Positions 24,281-31,684 of a stretch of DNA of 35,920 nucleotides are shown piece after piece. This DNA is from Streptomyces beihaiensis (GTDB lineage Bacteria; Actinomycetota; Actinomycetes; Streptomycetales; Streptomycetaceae), in the NCBI RefSeq assembly GCF_026274175.1, contig NZ_JAPHNL010000294.1, forward strand, positions 1 through 35,920, in the 5' to 3' direction. Within the stretch, counting starts at the first letter, position 1, and every line of letters begins with the position of its first letter. The translations under genes were made by a program, and so were the position numbers. The notes beneath the pieces are model-generated. The model worked only from the letters and a program-made list of their open reading frames with translations. It was not told the DNA's origin and made no database searches.

Positions 24281-26944
24281 TCAGGCGTCAGGAGTCAGGC
24301 GCCACGCGGCCTGCTGAGCGGCGCCCTCCCGGTTGCCGTAGTACGCCTGCCGCATCAGCCGCTGCATCTCGTCGAGCATCGGCATCCGCGGGTTGGCGGG
24401 CGCGCACTGGTCGGCGTAGGCGTTCATGGCCTGCTGCGGCAGGGCCTCGATGAATGCCTGCTCGTCGACGCCCTCGGCCTGGAAGGAGGCCGGGATGCCG
24501 CAGCGGTCACGGAGTTCCTCGACGGCCTTCGCGTACGACTCCACGCCCTCCTCGGGGGTGGCGGCCGGCAGGCCCAGCGTCCTCGCGATCTCCTGGAACC
24601 GCTCGGGCGCCTTGTACGTCTCGGCCTTCGGCCACGGGGTCGCCTTGTGCGAGACGGTGCCGTTGTGCCGGATGACGTGCGGCAGGAGCAGCGCGTTGGT
24701 GCGGCCGTGGGCGACGTGGAAGGTGTTGCCCAGGGTGTGCGCCATGGCGTGCACCAGGCCGAGGAAGGCGTTGGCGAAGGCCATGCCCGCGATGGTGGAG
24801 GCGTTGTGCATCCTCTCGCGCGCCTCGGGGTTCTTGGCGCCCTCCTTCACGCAGGCTTCCAGGTTCTCGAAGATGAGCTTGATGGCCTGGAGGCACTGGC
24901 CGTCGGTGAAGTCGTTGGCGTAGACGGAGACGTACGCCTCGGTGGCGTGGGTCAGCGCGTCGAAGCCGGAGTCGGCGGTGACGTGCGGCGGCAGGTTCAG
25001 CGGCAGCAGCGGGTCGACGATCGCCACGTTCGGGGTGAGCGCGTAGTCGGCGAGGGGGTACTTCTGGGCGGCGGTCGGGTCGGAGATGACCGCGAACGGG
25101 GTGACCTCCGAGCCGGTGCCCGACGTGGTCGGTACGGCGACGAGCTTCGCCTTCTCGCCCAGTTGCGGGAACGTGTAGGCGCGCTTGCGGATGTCGAAGA
25201 ACTTCTCCTTCGTGTCCGCGAACTCGATCTCCGGGTGCTCGTACATCAGCCACATGATCTTCGCGGCGTCCATCGGCGAGCCGCCGCCGAGCGCGACGAT
25301 CGTGTCCGGCCCGAAGTCCCGCATGGCGGCCGCGCCCGCTCGCACGGTGGCCAGCTCGGGGTTGGGTTCGACGTTGTCGATGACCTGCACGGTGACCGGT
25401 TCCCTGCGGGAGTCGAGGATGTCGGTGACCCGTCGCACGAAGCCGATCTCGCCCATGGTGCGGTCGGTGACGAGGGTGACCCGGTGCACGTCGTCCATCT
25501 CGGCGAGGTACTTGACGGCGTTGCGCTCGAAGTAGATCTTCGGCGGGATCTTGTACCACTGCATGTTGGTGTTGCGCCGCCCGATCCGCTTGATGTTGAC
25601 GAGGTTGACCGCGGAGACGTTGTCGGAGACCGAGTTGTGGCCGTAGGAGCCGCAGCCCAGGGTCAGCGACGGCAGGAACGCGTTGTAGACGTCGCCGATG
25701 CCGCCGAAGGTGGAGGGCGAGTTGACGATGACGCGGACCGCCTTGACCCGCCTGCCGAACTCCTCGGCGAGCGCCTCGTCCTCGGTGTGGACGGCGGCGG
25801 AGTGGCCGAGTCCGTCGAACTCGACCATCTGCGCGGACAGCCGCAGGCCGTGCTCGGTGTCGTCGGCCCTCAGCGCGGCGAGCACCGGGGAGAGCTTCTC
25901 GCGGGTGAGCGGCTCGGCGGGGCCGACCTCGGCGCACTCGGCGACCAGGATCGAGGTGCCGTCGGGGACCTCGAACCCGGCGTGTTCGGCGATCCACCGC
26001 GCCGGCTTGCCGACGACGGCGGCGTTGAGCCCCGCGCCCGCGCAGTCGTTGCCGTAGGCGGTGGTGCCGAAGACGAACTCCTCCACCTTGGTCTTCTCGG
26101 CGGCCGTGAGGAGGTGCGCCCCCAGCCGCTTGAGCTCGGCGACACCGTCCTCGTAGATCTCCTGGTCGAAGATCACGGCCTGTTCGGAGGCGCAGATCAT
26201 GCCGTTGTCGAACGCCTTGGACAGGACGATGTCGTGGACGGCACGCCCCAGCCTGGCGTCCTTGGCGACGTACGCGGGGACGTTGCCCGCGCCGACGCCG
26301 AGGGCCGGCTTGCCGCACGAGTAGGCGGCCTTGACCATGGCGTTGCCGCCGGTGGCGAGGATGGTGGAGACGCCCTGGTGGTTCATGAGCAGGCCGGTCG
26401 CCGCCATCGACGGCTCCTCGATCCACTGCACGCAGTCCTCGGGCGCACCGGCCTCGACGGCGGCGTCGCGCACGACGCGGGCGGCCTCGGCGGAGCACCT
26501 CTGGGCGCCGGGGTGGAAGGCGAAGACGATGGGGTTACGGGTCTTCAGGGCGATCAGCGCCTTGAAGATCGTCGTCGAGGTGGGGTTGGTGACGGGGGTC
26601 ATCGCGCAGACGACGCCGACCGGTTCGGCGATCTCGGTGATGCCGTTGATCTCGTCGCGGGAGACGACTCCGGCCGTCTTCAGACCGCGCATCGAGTTGA
26701 CGACGTGCTCGCACGCGAAGAGGTTCTTGACCGCCTTGTCCTCGAACAGGCCGCGCCCGGTCTCCTCGACGGCGGCCTTCGCCAGCTCTCCGTGGTGGCT
26801 GAGCGCCGCCAGCGACGCCTTCTTGACGATGTGGTCCACCTGGTCCTGGTCGTACGTCTCGAACCGGGTCAGCGCCGCCAGCGCCCGCTCGACCAGCCCG
26901 TCGACCATGCCCTCGACCGTGCCTTCGCTCTCTACGGCATCCAC
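24281..26944 (-). CDS. adhE: bifunctional acetaldehyde-CoA / alcohol dehydrogenase
   Basis: An 887-residue fusion enzyme of normal AdhE size. Residues about 20-450 are the CoA-acylating aldehyde dehydrogenase with nucleophile C251 (GMICASEQ); residues about 460-870 are the iron-dependent alcohol dehydrogenase, with GGGSPMDAAK and the metal histidines in GLVHAMAHTLG and HVAHGRTN. It reduces acetyl-CoA through acetaldehyde to ethanol with two NADH, or runs in reverse, and can form spirosome filaments (family knowledge). The GTG start has GGAGA seven bases upstream. A perfect Rex operator lies 183 bp upstream, so expression should rise when NADH accumulates, for example under low oxygen. Confidence 0.96.
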   Translation of the reverse strand: MDAVESEGTVEGMVDGLVERALAALTRFETYDQDQVDHIVKKASLAALSHHGELAKAAVEETGRGLFEDKAVKNLFACEHVVNSMRGLKTAGVVSRDEINGITEIAEPVGVVCAMTPVTNPTSTTIFKALIALKTRNPIVFAFHPGAQRCSAEAARVVRDAAVEAGAPEDCVQWIEEPSMAATGLLMNHQGVSTILATGGNAMVKAAYSCGKPALGVGAGNVPAYVAKDARLGRAVHDIVLSKAFDNGMICASEQAVIFDQEIYEDGVAELKRLGAHLLTAAEKTKVEEFVFGTTAYGNDCAGAGLNAAVVGKPARWIAEHAGFEVPDGTSILVAECAEVGPAEPLTREKLSPVLAALRADDTEHGLRLSAQMVEFDGLGHSAAVHTEDEALAEEFGRRVKAVRVIVNSPSTFGGIGDVYNAFLPSLTLGCGSYGHNSVSDNVSAVNLVNIKRIGRRNTNMQWYKIPPKIYFERNAVKYLAEMDDVHRVTLVTDRTMGEIGFVRRVTDILDSRREPVTVQVIDNVEPNPELATVRAGAAAMRDFGPDTIVALGGGSPMDAAKIMWLMYEHPEIEFADTKEKFFDIRKRAYTFPQLGEKAKLVAVPTTSGTGSEVTPFAVISDPTAAQKYPLADYALTPNVAIVDPLLPLNLPPHVTADSGFDALTHATEAYVSVYANDFTDGQCLQAIKLIFENLEACVKEGAKNPEARERMHNASTIAGMAFANAFLGLVHAMAHTLGNTFHVAHGRTNALLLPHVIRHNGTVSHKATPWPKAETYKAPERFQEIARTLGLPAATPEEGVESYAKAVEELRDRCGIPASFQAEGVDEQAFIEALPQQAMNAYADQCAPANPRMPMLDEMQRLMRQAYYGNREGAAQQAAWRLTPDA

Positions 26945-27126
26945 GGCAGGATCTCCTTCTCCGCGACCTTTTCCGCTGATGTTTCAATTCCACACCTCAG
27001 CGCTCCGCACGGAGGCCGGACAAGGGCCCCATCCGCCGGGAAGAAAGTCCCTGGCGGACGGCGAAGAACCCGTGGAAACCTGCCTCGACCTGCGAAAACA
27101 CAGGGGGTCATGAGACCTTTGCGCAC

Positions 27127-27144
27127 TTGTGAAACCTTTCACAA
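27127..27144. promoter_or_regulatory. Rex operator (ROP) upstream of adhE
   Basis: TTGTGAAACCTTTCACAA is a perfect palindrome identical to the Rex consensus TTGTGAA-N4-TTCACAA. Rex represses respiratory and fermentation genes and leaves DNA when NADH is high. The only gene start it can serve is adhE. Confidence 0.9.
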
Positions 27145-27233
27145 GAATCTCGCCGAGGTGGTTCACCGTGCGTTCAGACCCTGCCCGTGCCGTCACGGAC
27201 GCGCGCGGCAGCCCTCGCGTCGGTGCAACGGAA

Positions 27234-27270
27234 GAGCCCCCGCGGGCCGTTGAACGGCCCGCGGGGGCTC
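27234..27270 (-). terminator. terminator of protease gene 1
   Basis: GAGCCCCCGCGGGCCGTT and its exact complement form an 18-bp near-continuous stem centred on one G (in practice a GTTGAAC loop), about 93 bases beyond the protease stop. It may also stop antisense reading from the left. Confidence 0.9.
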
Positions 27271-27288
27271 CGGGGTCCGACGTCCGTG

Positions 27289-27366
27289 CGTCCGTACGTC
27301 AGGGCGTCCGTACGTCAGGGCGTCAGGGCGTCAGGGCGTCAGGGCGTCAGGGCGTCAGGGCGTCAG
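27289..27366. repeat. 8-bp tandem repeat at the protease stop codon
   Basis: Two copies of a 16-mer CGTCCGTACGTCAGGG (27289-27304, 27305-27320) run into tandem CGTCAGGG units at 27313-27360 (six copies) and a partial one that contains the protease stop codon at 27363-27365. The repeat thus forms the 3' untranslated region up to the terminator. On the coding strand it carries TGA once per 8 bases, so stop codons recur in all three frames. Confidence 0.9.
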
Positions 27367-28268
27367 TAGACGTGCACGCCGTACGCGTTGAGTGCCTCGG
27401 TGACCGGCTGGAAGAACGTCGTGCCGCCGGACGTGCAGTCGCCGCTGCCGCCGGAGGTGAGACCGTACGCGGTGGTACCCGCGTAGAGCGGGCCGCCGGA
27501 GTCGCCGCCCTCAGCGCAGACGTTCGTCTGGATGAGACCGTAGACGATGCCGTCGCTGCCGTAGTTCACGGTGGCGTTGAGCGCGGTGACCGTGCCGCTG
27601 TGCGTGCCCGTGGTCGAGCCACGGCGGTAGACGGTGGTGCCCACCGACGGCGTCGCGGCCCGGGTGATGTCCTGGCCGCCCACCGTGCCCGGGTGGTAGA
27701 TGGAGCTGTTGGTGTACTTCACCAGCGCGTAGTCGTTGCCGGGGAAGCTGTAGTCCTGGGTGGTGCCGAGCGTCGTGAAGTGGCTGCCGTCGGCGTACCA
27801 GGTGCCCGCGACCCGACCGCAGTGACCGGCGGTGAGGAAGTAGTAGTTGCCGCTGTTGTCCTGGACGTTGAAGCCGAGCGAGCAGCGGTACTGGCCGCCG
27901 TAGATGGCGTCGCCACCGGAGATGAGCTTCTTGAACGTGCCGGGCGTGTGCCGGATCTCCAGGGCGCCGGCCATGGCGCCCGCCGTCTTCTCGATCTTGT
28001 TGATCTCGGCCCGCGAGACCGTGCTGTCGACGGTCACGAGGACCTTGTGGGCCTTCGCGTCGACGGCCCATGCGGTGCCGGGCACGTCCGCCGCGCGCAC
28101 GGCGGTGTCCGCCTTGCCGAGTTCGGCGGCGCTGAACGTGTGGGGGGCCGGGGCCGCGTGGGCCGTGGGGGCGGCGAACGCGGCGGCGGCGAGCAGGCCG
28201 GTGCCCACCGCGAGGAGCCGGGTGCGTCTCGCTGTGCCGCTGCGGGGGGTGGTGCGCTTGTTCCTCAC
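27363..28268 (-). CDS. secreted serine protease, streptogrisin A/B type
   Basis: A 301-residue pre-pro-protease of the chymotrypsin fold (family S1E). Signal peptide to about residue 38 (AHA cleavage site), pro-peptide to 115, mature enzyme from [10 protein letters not shown] at 116 (about 186 residues, the usual length). Catalytic triad H149 (TAGHC), D179 (NDYALV) and S257 (GDSGGP), with the disulfide cysteines in RCSLGF, GHCG, VCAEGG and GDCTSGG. The mature start strongly recalls S. griseus protease B. GGAGG eight bases before the GTG start. It is monocistronic, followed by the tandem repeat and a terminator, and has a paralogue next door. Confidence 0.96.
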   Translation of the reverse strand: MRNKRTTPRSGTARRTRLLAVGTGLLAAAAFAAPTAHAAPAPHTFSAAELGKADTAVRAADVPGTAWAVDAKAHKVLVTVDSTVSRAEINKIEKTAGAMAGALEIRHTPGTFKKLISGGDAIYGGQYRCSLGFNVQDNSGNYYFLTAGHCGRVAGTWYADGSHFTTLGTTQDYSFPGNDYALVKYTNSSIYHPGTVGGQDITRAATPSVGTTVYRRGSTTGTHSGTVTALNATVNYGSDGIVYGLIQTNVCAEGGDSGGPLYAGTTAYGLTSGGSGDCTSGGTTFFQPVTEALNAYGVHVY

Positions 28269-28370
28269 TGGTCGTTCCTCCCGAGGGAAGTCGGGGGCCC
28301 GCGTGGGGTCGGGGCCCGTGAGGCGCGGTCGGGGGCACGGCGTCCGGGTTCACCGGTATTTTTGCCGTGC

Positions 28371-28378
28371 CCCTGACA
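28371..28378 (-). promoter_or_regulatory. shared upstream motif, protease 1
   Basis: TGTCAGGG on the coding strand, 103 bases upstream of the start, within TTGTCAGGGGCACGG; TTGTCA could be a -35. The same 8-mer lies upstream of protease gene 2. Confidence 0.4.
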
Positions 28379-28402
28379 AGGCGCTGCGCGAAAGTATCGG
28401 GC

Positions 28403-28443
28403 CACGCGGCCGGACGGCGCAAGAGAGCGCTTTCGGCCGCGTG
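28403..28443 (-). terminator. terminator of protease gene 2
   Basis: CACGCGGCCG and CGGCCGCGTG are perfect 10-bp arms around 21 bases that include an inner GCGC/GCGC stem, starting 20 bases past the stop codon. Confidence 0.75.
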
Positions 28444-28463
28444 CCGCACGGCTCGTAGCCGCT

Positions 28464-29315
28464 CTAGTAGAGGGAGACCTTGTACGCCTTCAGCGCCTCG
28501 GGGACGGGCTGGAAGAAGGTCGTGCCGCCGGTCTTGCAGTCGCCGCTGCCGCCGGAGGTGAGGCCGAGGGCCTTCGTCCCGTCGTACATCGGGCCGCCGG
28601 AGTCGCCCGGTTCGGCGCAGACGTCGGTCTGGATCAGGCCACGCACGGTGCCGCCGTCGGAGTAGTGGACCGTCGCGTTGAGGCCGGTGACCCTCCCGCT
28701 GTGGGTGCCGCTGGTCGAACCGGTGCGCTTGACCGACTCACCGACGTAGGCGTCGGCGGCGCTGTAGCCGCCGGGGTGGCTGAGCGAGGTGTTGTCGTAG
28801 CGCACGAGCGCGTAGTCGTTGTTCGGGAAGCTGGCGCCGACGGTGGGGCCGATGGCCGTCTTGTGGGCCAGGTCGGTGTACCAGTAGTTGGCGGCCTTGC
28901 CGCAGTGGCCCGCGGTGAGGAAGTAGTACGTGGACCCGCTGCGCACGTTGAAGCCGAGCGAACAGCGGTACTGGCCGCCGTAGATGGCGTCGCCCGCGGA
29001 GAGCAGCGTACGGAACTCCCCGGTGGTGCGCCGCACCTCCACCGCTCCGGCGTCGGCGCCCGCGGCCTTCGTCATCCGGGCGAGGGCGGCCTGCGAGACG
29101 GTGCTGTCGGCCGTGACGACGACCTTGTCCGCGGCCCGGTCCACGTACCAGGCGGTACCGCCGACCGAGGCGCTGTCCACCGCGTCGGCGGCATGGGCGA
29201 GACGGGCGGCGCTGTATGCGTGCGGCTCGGCCGCGTGGGCGCCGGGCAGGCCGACCGCGGTGACGGCGGCGAGCCCCGCGGCGGCGGCGAGGAGGCTGGT
29301 GCGTGTGGATCTCAC
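28464..29315 (-). CDS. secreted serine protease, streptogrisin type, paralogue
   Basis: A 283-residue pre-pro-protease. Signal peptide to about residue 28 (GAHA), short pro-region, mature part from about L105 ([18 protein letters not shown]). Triad H137, D167 and S239 all present, in the same contexts as the neighbouring protease. Mature parts of the two are closely alike from [17 protein letters not shown] onward, while the pro-regions differ more. GGAGG six bases before the GTG start. It has its own terminator and promoter, so the two are separately transcribed copies and not an operon. Confidence 0.95.
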   Translation of the reverse strand: MRSTRTSLLAAAAGLAAVTAVGLPGAHAAEPHAYSAARLAHAADAVDSASVGGTAWYVDRAADKVVVTADSTVSQAALARMTKAAGADAGAVEVRRTTGEFRTLLSAGDAIYGGQYRCSLGFNVRSGSTYYFLTAGHCGKAANYWYTDLAHKTAIGPTVGASFPNNDYALVRYDNTSLSHPGGYSAADAYVGESVKRTGSTSGTHSGRVTGLNATVHYSDGGTVRGLIQTDVCAEPGDSGGPMYDGTKALGLTSGGSGDCKTGGTTFFQPVPEALKAYKVSLY

Positions 29316-29386
29316 AGTGTTCCTCCGGTGTGTCGATCGAGTCGAACGGAGCGAAGAAGAGACGCATACGCTGAGCGGTGACGCGT

Positions 29387-29394
29387 CCCTGACA
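29387..29394 (-). promoter_or_regulatory. shared upstream motif, protease 2
   Basis: TGTCAGGG on the coding strand, 72 bases upstream of the start, matching the motif at 28371-28378 in orientation. Confidence 0.4.
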
Positions 29395-29481
29395 TACGGA
29401 CGCGCACGCGTTGGATACTGACGCCCCGACCGTCAACGCACAAGAGCACGGGGGCCGGTGGGACTCCGCCTCACCACCCCG

Positions 29482-30816
29482 TCAGCAGTCGCAGCAGTCA
29501 CAGCAGTCCAGGCACTCGCAGCACTGGCACACCTCGCAGTACTCACAGCAATCGCAGCAGTCGTCGCAGTTGTCGCACAGCCCCCCGCGTTTCTTGCGCG
29601 ACCAGGGCCCCTCGAACTCGTCGGCGCAGCACACCTTGCAGGTGCAGCAGAGCCCGACCGCGGCGAAACAGCCCGCCCAGAACCCGCGTCTGCCGGGCTT
29701 CGGCGGCTGGAACGAGGGCCCGCCGCCCGGGCCGCCGGGGCCTGCGGGCCCGCCCGGACCGCCCGTCCCCCCGCCCGCGTACGGATTTCCGCCACCGTAC
29801 GGATCGCCGGAGGCGTACGGGTTCCCGGGCGCGTACGAGCCCGAGCCGGTCGGCGCGTACGGGCTGCCTGGCGCGCCGGTCGGCACCCAGCCACCGCCCT
29901 GGCCCCCGCGCCGGCCGTCGCCGTGTCCCTCTCCGCGTTCCACGTGCCCCCTGACGCAGCCGCCCGTGCCGAACACCCGGTCCACCGACCGCCCCAACTC
30001 GTGTGCGAGCAGCAGGTGGGCGAGGCGGCCGTCCACGAAGTCGGCCTCGCGCAGCGCGAGCCGGACGCCGTGCACCGCGTCGTCGGCGAGCCGCCGGGCC
30101 TCGGCCAGGTCGGTGCCGGTCGCGGTGAGCGGGTTCCACGCGCCGGACGCGGTGTCGTTTGCCAGGTCCTCCACGGCGTCGAGGAGATGCGCGAGCCGGC
30201 CGAACAGCCGCCCCGCCTCGGCGAGCGGTTCGGCGTTGCCCGGTCGCCCGGCCAGCACCGCGGTGTGCGCGAAGGCGGCCGCGGTCGCGGTCTCGGTCGG
30301 CTCGGTCACCGTGAGCAGCGAGGTGCCGGGCCCGGCGAGCGCCTCGATGCCGGTCTGCCGCTCCACGGCGTCGAGCAGGACGGCGGTGTCGAAGCCCACG
30401 TCGGTTCCCGTACGGGCACCGGCCCTCCCCCAGTTCGCGGCGACCTTGCGGGCGGCGGCCGCCACGGGCCTGCGGGCGAACAGGCCGTCGCGGTCGTCGA
30501 CATGGTCGCGCACCTTCGCCGAGGCGAGCACGAGCGAGACGGCGGCGGCGAGCCGCGCGCCCTCGCCCTGCGCTACGGAGGCGGTGCGCATGCCACGCAA
30601 CGGGCAGGGCCCTGCCCGGCGGCGCCGATCGCTGGACCGCTCGGACTGAGCCTCCGTCAGAACCGAGACCAGCAGGCCGTCGTAGTTCGTGACGATCCTG
30701 GCGAACTGTCCGTGGTCACCGCGCAGCGCCAGGCACAGCCCGCACAGATGAGCCATCCACTGCGTCTTGAGTCCTTCGCCGAGCCGATGGCCGCAGGGCC
30801 GGACGATTCCGAACAA
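29482..30816 (-). CDS. DUF5685-like protein with cysteine-rich acidic tail
   Basis: A 444-residue protein. The N-terminal domain (FGIVRPCGHRLGEGLKTQW, MAHLCGLCLALRGDHGQFAR, VTNYDGLLVSVL) is of the type I recall as DUF5685, of unknown function; C8, C25, C28 and a later CPLRG cysteine look like metal ligands. Residues about 110-300 are helical. A glycine/proline/tyrosine-rich linker of repeats (NPYASGDPYGGGNPYAGGG) follows, then a tail with 22 cysteines in about 70 residues, largely CC pairs separated by aspartate or glutamate. GGGGGAG five bases upstream supports the TTG start at 30816, which places F-G-I-V at position 2 as expected. No signal peptide. An AT-rich promoter lies near 30970. Confidence 0.85.
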   Translation of the reverse strand: MFGIVRPCGHRLGEGLKTQWMAHLCGLCLALRGDHGQFARIVTNYDGLLVSVLTEAQSERSSDRRRRAGPCPLRGMRTASVAQGEGARLAAAVSLVLASAKVRDHVDDRDGLFARRPVAAAARKVAANWGRAGARTGTDVGFDTAVLLDAVERQTGIEALAGPGTSLLTVTEPTETATAAAFAHTAVLAGRPGNAEPLAEAGRLFGRLAHLLDAVEDLANDTASGAWNPLTATGTDLAEARRLADDAVHGVRLALREADFVDGRLAHLLLAHELGRSVDRVFGTGGCVRGHVERGEGHGDGRRGGQGGGWVPTGAPGSPYAPTGSGSYAPGNPYASGDPYGGGNPYAGGGTGGPGGPAGPGGPGGGPSFQPPKPGRRGFWAGCFAAVGLCCTCKVCCADEFEGPWSRKKRGGLCDNCDDCCDCCEYCEVCQCCECLDCCDCCDC

Positions 30817-30969
30817 GGCGACTCCCCCGTACGCCGCATGACGGTGCGTCAACCGGTGCGGCACAGCCTGTGCGCGGCAGCCGGTACGCGCCCGGCCGAC
30901 CAGACGCCAGGCATCGTATCCGGCCATCCGATCACCCGGACACACCAGTCGTCACCCGAACGCCGTCGC

Positions 30970-30980
30970 AAATAATATTT
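30970..30980 (-). promoter_or_regulatory. AT-rich promoter-like element upstream of DUF5685 gene
   Basis: AAATAATATTT stands out in this GC-rich sequence. TATTAT on the minus strand (30977-30972) could be a -10, giving a leader of about 150 bases. No -35 hexamer fits at 17 bases. Confidence 0.35.
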
Positions 30981-31176
30981 CACTCACTGTCAGCAGCCGT
31001 ACCCCGCACAGCCCTTGGGAACAGCGGGGCAACACCGTGTTGACTGTGCACCAGTACCGTCACGAAAACCCCGCGCGGCGGCTATCCCCTTGGCGTGACA
31101 TCTGCATCATGGACGAACATTGGGGATGCACGACGACATGCGGAACGCAGAGGAACCGCTGTGAGAGGAGGCGTCC

Positions 31177-31623
31177 ATGGGATCGGTGCGCAAGGCGAGT
31201 GCCTGGCTTGGCCTCGTCGACGACAACGATGACGAGCGTTACTACGACGGTTACGACGACGACCGGGCCGAGGGGCCCGAGCCCGGTGACGCCTGGGTGA
31301 CGGACCCGCGCGTGAAGGTCGCCGAGGAGAAGGCCGAGGAGGACGGCCGCCGGATCGGGACCGTGACCCCGGACAGCTTCCGGGACGCGCGACGGATCGG
31401 GGAGATGTTCCGGGACGGCGTCCCGGTCGTCATGAACCTCACGTCGATGGAGCCCGGCGACGCCAAGCGTGTCGTCGACTTCGCGGCGGGGCTCATCTTC
31501 GGTCTGCGCGGTTCGATCGACCGGGTCGCCAACCGCGTGTTCCTGCTCACCCCGGCCGACACGCAGATCGTCTCCGGCCGGGAGGCCGCCGCCCCGACGG
31601 ACGGGTTCTTCAACCAGAGCTGA
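31177..31623 (+). CDS. sflA: SepF-like cell division protein
   Basis: A 148-residue SepF-family protein. The N-terminal amphipathic membrane-binding helix [18 protein letters not shown] is present, then an acidic variable linker, and the SepF core ([57 protein letters not shown]). SepF anchors FtsZ to the membrane. No ftsZ or division cluster is here, so this is a paralogue and not the main sepF. Name and neighbourhood recall S. coelicolor sflA (SCO1749), from memory. AGAGGAGG five bases before the ATG is a strong ribosome binding site. The gene is transcribed away from the DUF5685 gene. Confidence 0.92.
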   Translation: MGSVRKASAWLGLVDDNDDERYYDGYDDDRAEGPEPGDAWVTDPRVKVAEEKAEEDGRRIGTVTPDSFRDARRIGEMFRDGVPVVMNLTSMEPGDAKRVVDFAAGLIFGLRGSIDRVANRVFLLTPADTQIVSGREAAAPTDGFFNQS

Positions 31624-31631
31624 GCGGGGCA

Positions 31632-31649
31632 GGTCCGTCCGCCCGGACC
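31632..31649. terminator. weak hairpin after sflA
   Basis: GGTCCG-TCCGCC-CGGACC is a 6-bp stem just after the sflA stop and before the convergent MFS gene end at 31685. Confidence 0.4.
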
Positions 31650-31684
31650 CGCCCCCCTCTCCGGTCCTCCAGGGCCGCCCGGGG

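Larger units (their letters stand above)
26945..27362. other. 418-bp spacer between adhE and protease gene
   Basis: It holds the adhE leader and promoter with the Rex operator (27127-27144), the protease terminator (27234-27270) and the short tandem repeats (27289-27366). No gene is supported in it. The roughly 180-base leader of adhE has no riboswitch I can recognise. Confidence 0.75.

Noticed and set aside
24278-27253. 991-codon open frame opposite adhE
   Set aside because: It is the antisense of a clear AdhE gene and has no recognisable domain.
27313-27366. CRISPR-like array
   Set aside because: The units are 8 bp and directly tandem, without spacers, so this is a microsatellite.
29458-30975. 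Long plus-strand frames opposite the DUF5685-type gene
   Set aside because: They are mirror images of the cysteine-rich and glycine-rich coding sequence and have no start signal.
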